Positions 1-5,449 of a stretch of 10,557 bases of DNA are shown here, piece by piece (position 1 is the stretch's first letter; every line of letters begins with the position of its first letter). The position numbers were made by a program, and so were the translations under genes. Under the pieces are notes generated by a model. That model saw nothing but the letters and a program-made list of their open reading frames with translations, had not been told where the DNA came from and searched no databases. This stretch comes from Bacteroidota bacterium (lineage in GTDB: Bacteria > Bacteroidota > Rhodothermia > Rhodothermales > JAAAOL01): assembly GCA_009908885.1 (NCBI GenBank), contig JAAAOL010000179.1, positions 1 to 10,557 on the forward strand, read 5' to 3'.

Positions 1-261
1 GTAGCCGCGTATGGAGCCACAGTCACAGATCCCGCACCGCAGGTCGGGGGCGCAATGCGCGGCGGATATACGCTAAACACATACCCGACGCGTCTCTACC
101 ACAACGCTACGGGTTCGCTAAATACGTACCCTCGCCCCGAGGCGTCTCTACCAACCGTGTTCATCACCTATCCGGACATCGCCACGCTGAACTCGTATCA
201 GTCCTCGGTGATAGGGCTGCGGCGTCTGGACCGCTGCCTCGGCTTCGACCGGGCGCAATAG
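1..261 (+). CDS. Possible 3' end of an unknown protein (partial at 5' end)
   Basis: The frame is open from base 1 to a TAG at 259-261, giving at least 86 residues, so it could be the C-terminus of a gene that starts before the window. An internal ATG at 55 would give 68 residues but has no clear ribosome binding site. The product has a recurring short motif, NTYP, NTYP, ITYP and a weaker NSYQ, at roughly 15, 14 and 9 residue steps. I see no recognisable domain, signal peptide or membrane segment. Third codon positions are less GC-rich in the first half than in the clear genes of this window, which weakens the case for coding. The sequence could instead be non-coding DNA with a degenerate nucleotide repeat. 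I do not recognise a function. Confidence 0.3.
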   Translation, partial: VAAYGATVTDPAPQVGGAMRGGYTLNTYPTRLYHNATGSLNTYPRPEASLPTVFITYPDIATLNSYQSSVIGLRRLDRCLGFDRAQ

Positions 262-422
262 GGACGGCACCCCGATTTTCGCCCGACGCATCCCCTGCGG
301 TTCGCGTGGTGACGGGAGCGCGGGAGCATGCACCGTGAGAAGACAGCGCGGTGGTTCGCTGACCGTGCTCTCGCGACGGGCCAGTGCCGCCGCTTTCCGC
401 TGCGATAGTGCCGCATCTCACC

Positions 423-454
423 AAAAAACGCCCAATACAGGCCGTATCGGGCGT
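423..454 (-). terminator. Rho-independent terminator after tRNA-Pro
   Basis: Read on the minus strand, this is an 11-bp stem (ACGCCCGATAC pairing with GTATTGGGCGT, one G-U pair), a 5-nt GGCCT loop and a run of six T. It starts 16 bases beyond the 3' end of tRNA-Pro. It is the clearest intrinsic terminator in the window and marks the end of the minus-strand ribosomal-protein/tRNA unit. Confidence 0.88.
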
Positions 455-470
455 CGTGAGCGCGAAAATG

Positions 471-545
471 TCGGGACGCCCGGATTCGAACCGGGGACCT
501 CCTGCTCCCAAAGCAGGTGCGCTAACCGGACTGCGCTACGTCCCG
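471..545 (-). tRNA. tRNA-Pro (anticodon TGG)
   Basis: The minus strand folds into a complete 75-nt cloverleaf. It has a 7-bp acceptor stem (CGGGACG/CGTCCCG), a D arm closed by GCGC/GCGC, and an anticodon stem CCTGC/GCAGG with loop TTTGGGA that places TGG at the anticodon. The T arm is CCCGG-TTCGAAT-CCGGG and the discriminator base is A. The UGG anticodon reads proline codons. CCA is not encoded, since the next bases are CAT, so it must be added after transcription. The gene lies 65 bp downstream of the DUF4295 gene on the same strand and just before a strong terminator, so it may be co-transcribed with the ribosomal protein genes. Confidence 0.97.
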
Positions 546-610
546 TGCGTGGGGCGGGGACCGGAGGCGTCACAAAGACCCGGTCGTCCGCTCCCCAGAC
601 CGGCAATCGC

Positions 611-784
611 TTAGCTGCGAGCGGCCTTCAACTCGTCCTGTACCTCATCCACCGGCACCATCTTCTGCCGGAAGCTGTAGTGGCCGTTCTCCTTCTTCAC
701 GGCCGCGACGATCTTGGCCATGTCTTTGCCCTGCGCGTTCTGGATGCGGTCGGTGCGCTGGTTTTTGCTAACTCGCTTTGCCAT
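611..784 (-). CDS. DUF4295 family small ribosome-associated protein
   Basis: This is a 57-residue, very basic protein beginning MAKRVSKNQR and ending in KAARS, too short to be listed by usual ORF cut-offs. It directly follows rpmB and rpmG, the standard position of the DUF4295 gene in Bacteroidota. The pattern MAK...KMVKK(E)NG-Y-F--KMVP matches what I recall of that family. I recall that a Bacteroidota-specific large-subunit protein called bL38 was found in the Flavobacterium ribosome and may be this family; that link is from memory. The start is supported by a GAGGAG Shine-Dalgarno sequence 6 bases before the ATG. The gap to rpmG is 43 bp. The expected role is as a structural component of the 50S subunit in the cytoplasm. 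Confidence 0.8.
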   Translation of the reverse strand: MAKRVSKNQRTDRIQNAQGKDMAKIVAAVKKENGHYSFRQKMVPVDEVQDELKAARS

Positions 785-827
785 AACAATCTCCTCTCAG
801 GAATACAGTGAGCGGCGCCGTGCCGGG

Positions 828-1001
828 TTACTTGATCTCGCGGTGGAGGGTGTGCTTGCGGAGCACCGGGTTGTACTTCATCAGCTCCAGGCGGTCCGTC
901 GTGTTGCGCCGGTTTTTGGTCGTCGAATAGCGCGACGTGCCCGGGGCTTCGGTGCACTCCAGGGTAATCTGATGCCGCGCGTCTTTGCCTCGCTTAGCCA
1001 T
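828..1001 (-). CDS. rpmG: Large-subunit ribosomal protein bL33
   Basis: This is a 57-residue basic protein with the bL33 signatures ITLECTE near residue 12, a central RYSTTKNRRNT block, and LMKYNPVLRKHTLHREIK at the C-terminus. bL33 sits near the E site of the 50S subunit. Only one cysteine (C16) is present and the CxxC pairs of the zinc-binding form are missing, so this is the zinc-independent (C-minus) type. The length is normal for the family. It lies 41 bp after rpmB and 43 bp before the DUF4295 gene, probably on one transcript. The Shine-Dalgarno sequence before the ATG is weak (AGGCGA at best). Confidence 0.95.
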   Translation of the reverse strand: MAKRGKDARHQITLECTEAPGTSRYSTTKNRRNTTDRLELMKYNPVLRKHTLHREIK

Positions 1002-1042
1002 GAGTTCGCCTACAGGTCAGGTGAGCAGAATGCAGCGCCTGC

Positions 1043-1279
1043 TTAAATCTTGACGCCTTGCTTGCGGGCCTCTCGGAGCACCGCCGAGATCCCTTTCTTG
1101 TTGATCGTCTTGAGGGTCTTCGTCGAGACGCGGAGCGTAATCCAGCGATCCTCTTCGGGAATGTAGAACCGCTTCTTCTGCAGGTTCACGTTGAAGCGGC
1201 GCTTGGCCTTGTTGTTCGAGCGGGAGACGTGGTTGCCCGAAGCGGGGCCTCGTCCGGTGAGCTGGTCCTTGCGAGCCAT
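1043..1279 (-). CDS. rpmB: Large-subunit ribosomal protein bL28
   Basis: This is a 78-residue basic protein beginning MARKDQLTGRGPASGNHVSR, a typical bL28 N-terminus. The conserved NNKAKRRFNVNLQKKRF block follows, then WITLRVSTKTLKTINKKG near residues 46-63. bL28 is a structural protein of the 50S subunit needed for late assembly. The length fits the family. It is the first gene of the rpmB-rpmG-DUF4295 group. The 239 bp upstream, between it and comA, hold a possible promoter and a GC-rich hairpin, so it is probably transcribed separately from comA. Confidence 0.96.
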   Translation of the reverse strand: MARKDQLTGRGPASGNHVSRSNNKAKRRFNVNLQKKRFYIPEEDRWITLRVSTKTLKTINKKGISAVLREARKQGVKI

Positions 1280-1324
1280 GACGGTGAAGACGGTCTAAAC
1301 AGAAGAAGTCGCGGTCGGTGCTGC

Positions 1325-1339
1325 CCCGGCGCGGCCGGG
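1325..1339 (-). other. GC-rich hairpin in the rpmB leader
   Basis: A CCCGGC/GCCGGG inverted repeat with a 3-nt loop lies about 45 bases upstream of the rpmB start. If the -10 candidate at 1365-1370 is real, the hairpin is in the 5' untranslated region. It could affect translation, or be a chance product of high GC. Confidence 0.25.
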
Positions 1340-1364
1340 CCCGTGATGGTGGCACGAGCCCTGC

Positions 1365-1370
1365 AATATA
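1365..1370 (-). promoter_or_regulatory. Candidate -10 element for rpmB
   Basis: The minus strand reads TATATT in an AT-rich island (TTGTTTATATTGC) inside otherwise GC-rich DNA, about 85 bases upstream of the rpmB start. It matches TATAAT at five of six positions. No good -35 box is seen at 16-18 bp, so this rests on the -10 element and base composition only. Confidence 0.35.
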
Positions 1371-1493
1371 AACAATGCGGGGCAGGCCGCACAGGGCCGA
1401 TGCGCCGCAATGGCGCGTGTCGCCCCGAATTCTCGGTGAACAGCGGAGCCTTAAAGCAAGCGTCCCCCGAAATGTTTCTAAAGAAATGATGGA

Positions 1494-1511
1494 GCGGCGG
1501 CCGGCCGCCGC
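1494..1511 (-). terminator. Perfect 18-bp GC palindrome just after comA
   Basis: GCGGCGGCCGGCCGCCGC is its own reverse complement and begins 7 bases beyond the comA stop. On the minus strand it is followed by TCCATCATTTCTTT, which is T-rich but not an uninterrupted T run. It may be a weak or factor-assisted terminator between comA and rpmB. Confidence 0.4.
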
Positions 1512-1518
1512 CCGGCGA

Positions 1519-2346
1519 TCAGCCCTCGTGCGACGGGGCTCCCTGGCCGTTGCTGGGGCGCTGGATGAGCGAGGACGGCGCCTCGAAGAACTCGAACAGG
1601 GTGTCGGCGCGGAGGCCCAGGCGGAGCGTTTCGAGCGGGATGACCTCCTCGGGGCTGATGTTGCCCAGGTTCACGTTGGCCCCGAGCTGGCGGATGAACC
1701 AGACCTGCTGCGCCTTCTGCGGCGCCTCGAAGATGACCTGCTCCTGCCCGATCAGGTCGACGATCTCCTCGACGAGCCCGGAGCGCACCTCACCGTTGGG
1801 GCGGAAGAGGCCGGCCGTCCCGCTCTCGCGCGCCTCGCAGATCACCTTGTGGCTCCCGGCGTCCAACTCGGCGCGGATGAGTTGCACCCACTTGTACGGC
1901 GGCATGATGTGGGTCGCGTCCTTGGAGCCCACCTCGCTCAGCACGCGGAAGTCCTGGGCGAAGAGGCGGATGCAGCGCAGCTTTTCCTCGTGCGCCACCG
2001 AGATAGATCCGTCCGAAATCTCGACGTGCTCCAGGTCCAGCTCCGAGAGCAGCGACCGGTACGTGTCGAGCTGATCGCGCATGTAGAAGGCCTCGAACAG
2101 CGTCCCGCCGAAGTACACCGGGATGTCGGCGGCGCGGTAGGCGGCCAGCTTGCGCTGCAGGCCGGGCGTGATGACGGCCGTGCCCCAGCCGAGCTTCACG
2201 AGGTCCACGTACTCGGCCACCACGTCCAGTTTCTCCTCGACCCGCTGGGCCGACAGCCCTTTGTCCAGCATGAGCGTAAGTCCGGATGTCCGGGGCTTCG
2301 GCGGACGTTCCGGAATGCCGATCATGTTAAATTGCTTGTGAATCAT
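1519..2346 (-). CDS. comA: Phosphosulfolactate synthase (ComA family)
   Basis: This 275-residue protein matches the ComA/phosphosulfolactate synthase family, a TIM-barrel enzyme. In methanogens ComA adds sulfite to phosphoenolpyruvate to give (2R)-phosphosulfolactate, the first step to coenzyme M. Visible conserved blocks are KLGWGTA (51-57), YFGGTLFE (78-85), VEISDGS (108-114), SEVGSKD (137-143), EARESG (171-176), FEAPQ (206-210) and ANVNLGNI (223-230), in the order expected of the family. The length is near the usual 250-280. No ComB or ComC gene lies beside it, so the product in this organism is uncertain; sulfolactate or another sulfonate are options, and a divergent role as in plant HSA32 homologues is possible. 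The first ATG lacks a Shine-Dalgarno sequence, and Met8 is an alternative start, also without one. A good sigma-70 promoter lies at 2465-2494. Confidence 0.9.
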   Translation of the reverse strand: MIHKQFNMIGIPERPPKPRTSGLTLMLDKGLSAQRVEEKLDVVAEYVDLVKLGWGTAVITPGLQRKLAAYRAADIPVYFGGTLFEAFYMRDQLDTYRSLLSELDLEHVEISDGSISVAHEEKLRCIRLFAQDFRVLSEVGSKDATHIMPPYKWVQLIRAELDAGSHKVICEARESGTAGLFRPNGEVRSGLVEEIVDLIGQEQVIFEAPQKAQQVWFIRQLGANVNLGNISPEEVIPLETLRLGLRADTLFEFFEAPSSLIQRPSNGQGAPSHEG

Positions 2347-2432
2347 GGTGGGCGGCGTACAGGTGCTTGGTCTGCGGGGTTACGAAGAAGGGACGATGGC
2401 TCGGGTGCTACGATCACGACAGAAGCGTCCCC

Positions 2433-2450
2433 AATCGCTTCGTTGCGATT
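2433..2450. other. Stem-loop in the comA leader
   Basis: AATCGC and GCGATT form a 6-bp inverted repeat around a 6-nt loop, just downstream of the predicted comA transcription start. It lies within the roughly 110-nt leader. On the plus strand T-rich sequence follows, but no plus-strand gene ends here, so a terminator role is unlikely. Confidence 0.3.
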
Positions 2451-2464
2451 TTCTCAAACACAGC

Positions 2465-2494
2465 ATGATAGCCATTTCCCGGCGGTAGAGTCAA
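2465..2494 (-). promoter_or_regulatory. Sigma-70-type promoter for comA
   Basis: The minus strand has TTGACT, an 18-bp spacer and TATCAT. Each box matches its consensus at five of six positions. It points at comA, with a predicted start near 2458 and a leader of about 110 nt. No other gene start lies between. Confidence 0.65.
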
Positions 2495-2627
2495 ACCCTT
2501 CATCAACAAGACACAGACGCGGTGGCCGCATGTAGCGGGAAAGCGAAGCGCGCCGCTGCCTGAATGGGCCGGTCCCGTGTCCTCGGAGGCCGTCTGTGAT
2601 AGGAGAAGTGCCCGGGGCGGTGGGGCG

Positions 2628-2861
2628 TCAGCCCGTCGCTCGGAGCATCGCGAGGAGGCTTTCGAATTCTTCCTTGCAGTCCGGGCAGCGCTGCAGGTGG
2701 GCGTGGATCTTCGGCAGCAGCTCCTCGGCGGGCTTGCCGGAGAGCAGCAGGTCGGCGAAGGCATCCATCCGCGCGAAGCATTCGTCGCAGGCGATCTCGT
2801 CGGGCTGCGTCGTGGCCAGCGCGCGGGCGAGGCGGGACAGGGTGGACGGGTCGAGCGGCAT
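2628..2861 (-). CDS. Small cytoplasmic zinc-finger anti-sigma candidate
   Basis: This is a 77-residue protein encoded 66 bp downstream of an ECF sigma gene on the same strand. It has CDEC at residues 25-28 and H-x3-C-x2-C at residues 55-62 (HLQRCPDC). This resembles the ZAS/zf-HC2 anti-sigma domain, where a Cys, the His and two Cys bind zinc. No membrane segment follows, so it should act in the cytoplasm, as RsrA- or ChrR-type thiol or redox sensors do. The likely role is to hold the upstream sigma factor inactive until the zinc site is disturbed; that is inferred from motif and position. The extra cysteine of CDEC is notable. No Shine-Dalgarno sequence precedes the ATG. Confidence 0.75.
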   Translation of the reverse strand: MPLDPSTLSRLARALATTQPDEIACDECFARMDAFADLLLSGKPAEELLPKIHAHLQRCPDCKEEFESLLAMLRATG

Positions 2862-2927
2862 GGCGGGCGAGACGTGGTGAGCGGGGCGGCGGAACCTACT
2901 CGTTAGACGACGCGGGGCGCTCCGATC

Positions 2928-3581
2928 TTACCGGGCCTCGACCTCGGCCAGGATCTCCTCCGGCGCGATGCCCCGTTCCCGCAGGGCCGCCTTCAGGTTC
3001 TTGCGGGCGTCGTGGAGGCGCTTGTAGAGCGTGTTGCGGGAGACGCCGAGGCGCCGGGCGACCTCCGTGATGGGCATGTCGTGCTGCATCACGGCTTCCA
3101 GGGCCGTGCGCTGCGTCTCGGTGAGGGTCTGCTGCATCACCTGCTGGACGACCTCGACGTAGTGGGCCAGCGTGGCCTGGTCGTCTGGGCGCGGCGCCTG
3201 GTCGGTCAGCGACGGGTGGGGGCGGGGCGCGCCGTCGTCGTCGCGCGTGGTCAGGTCCTCCAGCGAGACGTTCTCCCACCGCTTCCGGCGCAGCTTGGTC
3301 AGCGCGAGGCGGGCGGCGATCTTGTGGGCCCACGTGGTGAAGCGCGCCTCGCCCCGAAACGCGTCCAGGTGGTCCAGGATCTTGAGCAGCGCCTCCTGGG
3401 CCACGTCCTCGGCGAAGGCGTCGATCTGGTGGGGCACGCGGTCGCGGAAGGCGGCGCGCAGGCCGCGAACGAGGATCGGGCGCAGGGCGGCGAGGGCCTG
3501 GTCGCGGTCCGGCCCGCGGAGGGCGTCGAGCCACTCGTCGTTCGTCGTCGGCGCAGCGGAGCGTCGGAACCAGCGCAGCAT
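2928..3581 (-). CDS. ECF sigma-70 family RNA polymerase sigma factor
   Basis: This 217-residue protein has the two-domain ECF layout. Region 2 is at about 35-100 (AEDVAQEALLKILDHLDAF, then FTTWAHKIAARLALTKLRR) and region 4 at about 150-200 (LTETQRTALEAV, then EVARRLGVSRNTLYKRLHDA, a helix-turn-helix). The linker from 100 to 145 is acidic and proline-rich. It would direct RNA polymerase to a specific promoter set. The zinc anti-sigma candidate follows it, and two plus-strand genes with twin ECF-like promoters start on the other side, making them likely targets. The start was chosen as the only ATG ahead of region 2; there is no Shine-Dalgarno sequence. A minus-strand GTAACA box near 3647-3652 with CACATAG 15 bp on might be a weak autoregulatory site. 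Confidence 0.93.
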   Translation of the reverse strand: MLRWFRRSAAPTTNDEWLDALRGPDRDQALAALRPILVRGLRAAFRDRVPHQIDAFAEDVAQEALLKILDHLDAFRGEARFTTWAHKIAARLALTKLRRKRWENVSLEDLTTRDDDGAPRPHPSLTDQAPRPDDQATLAHYVEVVQQVMQQTLTETQRTALEAVMQHDMPITEVARRLGVSRNTLYKRLHDARKNLKAALRERGIAPEEILAEVEAR

Positions 3582-3686
3582 GGGCGGGGATGGGGCAGGG
3601 GAGCGAGGGCGCGTGCACCGTTCTATGTGAGAGCGCCCGTGCGCGTGTTACGGCTGCGTGTTTCGGCGGCGCGTTGGGGCGGGCGC

Positions 3687-3716
3687 GGTAAGATCCGCCG
3701 CGGTCGCCGCGTCTAC
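3687..3716 (+). promoter_or_regulatory. ECF-type promoter, copy 1
   Basis: GGTAAGAT (3687-3694), a 15-bp spacer and CGTCTAC (3710-3716) lie 54 bp upstream of the 72-residue membrane protein gene. The same two boxes with the same spacing recur at 4008-4037. CGTC-type -10 boxes are common for ECF sigma factors, and an ECF sigma gene begins 105 bp away on the other strand. Confidence 0.7.
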
Positions 3717-3770
3717 TCCCTGAACGCGCGAGACCGTCTCGCATCACGCACACTGACGTTGGAGGATGGT

Positions 3771-3989
3771 ATGACGCCGCAGGATCGACGCACCCCACAG
3801 GGATCGCCTCGGACGTGGATCGGCACCCTCGCCCTGGTGGCCGTCCTCGTCGCTTCCGTCGGGGCGGCTTCGGGAGGGCTAGCGTTGCCGACCGAGGTCC
3901 TCGGCCTCAGCGCGCTGGCCGGGCTCGTCCTGGGCCTGTTCGCGACGGTCTACCGCTGTGCGCTCCACCGGGGGCGTTGCGGCCTGTAG
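3771..3989 (+). CDS. Small membrane protein, unknown function
   Basis: This 72-residue protein has a polar, basic N-terminus (MTPQDRRTPQ), two predicted membrane helices (about 16-36 and 43-61) and a short basic tail with two cysteines (C63 and C70). The start is well supported: GGAGG at 3761-3765 lies 5 bases before the ATG, and the frame upstream runs through the promoter. It is the nearest plus-strand gene to the divergent ECF sigma gene and has its own copy of the ECF-like promoter, so it is probably in that regulon. No family is recognised. The Cys-bearing tail could respond to redox or metal, which is speculation. Confidence 0.7.
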   Translation: MTPQDRRTPQGSPRTWIGTLALVAVLVASVGAASGGLALPTEVLGLSALAGLVLGLFATVYRCALHRGRCGL

Positions 3990-4007
3990 GCCCGCCGGGA
4001 CGGCGCG

Positions 4008-4037
4008 GGTAAGATGTTCGGCGCTGACCGCGTCTAC
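4008..4037 (+). promoter_or_regulatory. ECF-type promoter, copy 2
   Basis: GGTAAGAT (4008-4015), 15 bp and CGTCTAC (4031-4037) lie 48 bp before the ATG of the four-helix membrane protein and 18 bp after the previous stop codon. Boxes and spacing match the copy at 3687-3716, while the spacer sequences differ, as expected for a functional promoter rather than a simple duplication. Flanking bases (GGCGCGG before, CCCTG and GAACG after) are partly shared. Confidence 0.7.
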
Positions 4038-4085
4038 CCTGTGAACGACGACGACATTCACGCTCACCATAGATTCGACTTCGCC

Positions 4086-4547
4086 ATGAACACGCAACAG
4101 CAATCGCTTCAGCACACCGCATCGAACGCAACGGCATTCAGCCAGGAACTGCAGGCGGGCGTCCTCGGCGGCCTCGCTGGTGGTCTCGTCTTCGGGATCA
4201 TGATGGCCTTCATGGGCATGCTTCCGATGGTGGCCCAGCTCATCGGCGCCTCCAGCGCGCTGATCGGCTTTGGCGTCCACCTCGGCATCAGCGCCTTCAT
4301 CGGCGGCGCCTACGGGCTCGTCGCCCGCCTGCTCGGACCGAGCCTCTCCAGCCACCTGGTGGCGGGCGTCATCAACGGCCTCGTCTGGTGGGTCCTGGGG
4401 GCGCTCATCGCCATGCCGGTGGCGCTCGGGATGACGGCCAAGGTGCTCACCGTGGGGACGCCGCAGGTGTTCAGCCTCGTCGGCCACCTCGTCTTCGGCA
4501 TCATCGCCGCCATCGTCTTCCGGCGCCTCTACCACGACGCCGCGTAA
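4086..4547 (+). CDS. Four-helix membrane protein with internal duplication
   Basis: This 153-residue protein has a polar N-terminus of about 22 residues and four predicted membrane helices (about 24-46, 60-82, 91-114 and 127-147). The halves look alike: a helix with GLVFGIMMAF...MLPMVA then VHLGISAFIGGAYGL, against GLVWWVLGALIAMPVAL then GHLVFGIIAAIVF. The equivalent histidines are H65 and H134. A longer frame starts at 4014, but that ATG overlaps the promoter's -35 box, so the ATG at 4086, past the predicted transcription start, is preferred. It probably sits in the inner membrane. Similar proteins exist as uncharacterised membrane proteins; I cannot name the function. Control by the neighbouring ECF sigma factor is inferred from the upstream promoter. 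Confidence 0.8.
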   Translation: MNTQQQSLQHTASNATAFSQELQAGVLGGLAGGLVFGIMMAFMGMLPMVAQLIGASSALIGFGVHLGISAFIGGAYGLVARLLGPSLSSHLVAGVINGLVWWVLGALIAMPVALGMTAKVLTVGTPQVFSLVGHLVFGIIAAIVFRRLYHDAA

Positions 4548-4952
4548 CGCGCCTCCCGGCACCGCTTCGTGCCATGGCAGCGTCCGCTCTTTCACGAGGG
4601 CGGGCGCTGCTCTTCGTATCTTCTAAGCTGGGGCAGTGACCGACGGTGCCCCGTGACCACGCAGACAGCCGTCTGCGGTCCGTCGTCTCGTTCCGCGACC
4701 AGGGGCGCCTCTAGACCATCGTGCAGCACCAGAGCAATGCCCCAAGCCGCGTTTCGCCGACGAGGAGGTCTTCACGACCGGCCTGTTTGCCATCTTTCGA
4801 CAACGACAGGCGACCGTATGGGGTCGCCCACATCGGCGAGATCTGCGATTACACTTGTGGCCACCTCGCGGCCGGGCTTCCGGCGCTGCCCTCCTACGGT
4901 GACGACGCGCAACGACTCGACCGGCTCAACTAACGTTCTCGTCCGTCTCCAC
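4548..4952. other. About 400 bp without a convincing gene
   Basis: This stretch lies between the convergent ends of the plus-strand membrane protein gene and the minus-strand LTxxQ gene. The longer frames here have the composition of chance frames. Two plus-strand frames alternate in having GC-rich third positions at about 4648-4715, 4758-4800 and 4828-4932, which could mean a decayed gene broken by frameshifts and a stop. A short GGCAC/GTGCC hairpin at 4558-4573 follows the upstream gene but lacks a T run, so no terminator is claimed. I see no RNA gene or repeat. Confidence 0.5.
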
Positions 4953-5408
4953 TCAAAAGAGCCGCTGAGGCCGCGGGAGCGAGTCGGCGCGAGGGGGCGG
5001 GCCGCTGGGGCGCATCCAGCGGTGCATGGGGCCACGGAGCGGGGCCCCCGGGCCGGGACCCCCAAGGCGCATCCGCTCCTGCAAGCGAGCGAGCTGTTCC
5101 TCCGTTAGGATAGGCCTGAGTTCGGTGAGGACGGAGTCGTTGAGGGCGCGCATCTCGCGGCGGGCCTCGTCCATGATTTCGATGGCCGCGGGCGCTGCAT
5201 CCGCCAGCACATCGCGTACGGCTTGGCGCTGCTCCGGCGTCGGGGCGATGGTGGTTTCGAAATGCTCAGCGAGCCGGGGTGGCTGCCGAAGCTCCTGGAC
5301 CCGTTGCACGCGATTTACGAAGAGCGCCCCTACGAGAAGGGCCCCCAGCAAGGTGCCGGTAACAAACGATCCGCTGAGCAGGAGGATACTTTTCGTGCGC
5401 GATTTCAT
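4953..5408 (-). CDS. Membrane-anchored LTxxQ protein (CpxP/CnrX-like)
   Basis: This 151-residue protein has one N-terminal membrane helix (about 9-31) and a helical, charged domain. That domain carries a weak APTPEQ motif near 55-60 and a clear LTEEQ at 101-105, followed by a Pro/Arg/Met-rich tail. LTxxQ proteins such as CpxP, Spy and CnrX are periplasmic helical hairpins that sense metals or misfolded proteins. The helix and uncleaved-looking N-terminus suggest a membrane-tethered sensor facing the periplasm. The gene is third after an ECF sigma gene and a membrane anti-sigma candidate, 41 bp after the latter, an order that recalls CnrYXH metal resistance. The start is the MKSRTKS methionine, since earlier residues in the frame overlap the previous gene. 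Metal binding is not shown by any clear His/Cys cluster. Confidence 0.7.
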   Translation of the reverse strand: MKSRTKSILLLSGSFVTGTLLGALLVGALFVNRVQRVQELRQPPRLAEHFETTIAPTPEQRQAVRDVLADAAPAAIEIMDEARREMRALNDSVLTELRPILTEEQLARLQERMRLGGPGPGAPLRGPMHRWMRPSGPPPRADSLPRPQRLF

Positions 5409-5449
5409 GACAACGCGGAAGGCAGTGAGCGTAACGAACAGAGGCCAGA

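Noticed and set aside
1375..2535. 386-residue open frame on the plus strand
   Set aside because: It overlaps comA on the opposite strand. comA has clear family motifs, and this frame has none.
3625..3655. Minus-strand GTAACA-15 bp-CACATAG as a third ECF promoter for the sigma gene itself
   Set aside because: The spacing fits, but the -10 box departs too far from CGTCTAC to list it as a promoter. It is mentioned only as a weak possibility in the sigma gene entry.
3012..3770. Long plus-strand frame running into the 72-residue membrane protein
   Set aside because: It is antisense to the ECF sigma gene and passes through the promoter. Only the part from the Shine-Dalgarno-supported ATG at 3771 is credible.
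4014..4085. Upstream ATG extending the four-helix protein by 24 residues
   Set aside because: The ATG at 4014 lies inside the -35 box of the ECF-like promoter, so it would not be in the transcript.
3879..4595. 238-residue acidic open frame on the minus strand
   Set aside because: It is antisense to two plus-strand membrane protein genes. Its Asp/Glu/Ala/His-rich composition is the complement of hydrophobic codons.
4569..5108. 179-residue plus-strand frame
   Set aside because: It has Ser/Arg/Pro/Thr-rich chance composition, overlaps the LTxxQ gene on the other strand and has no domain.
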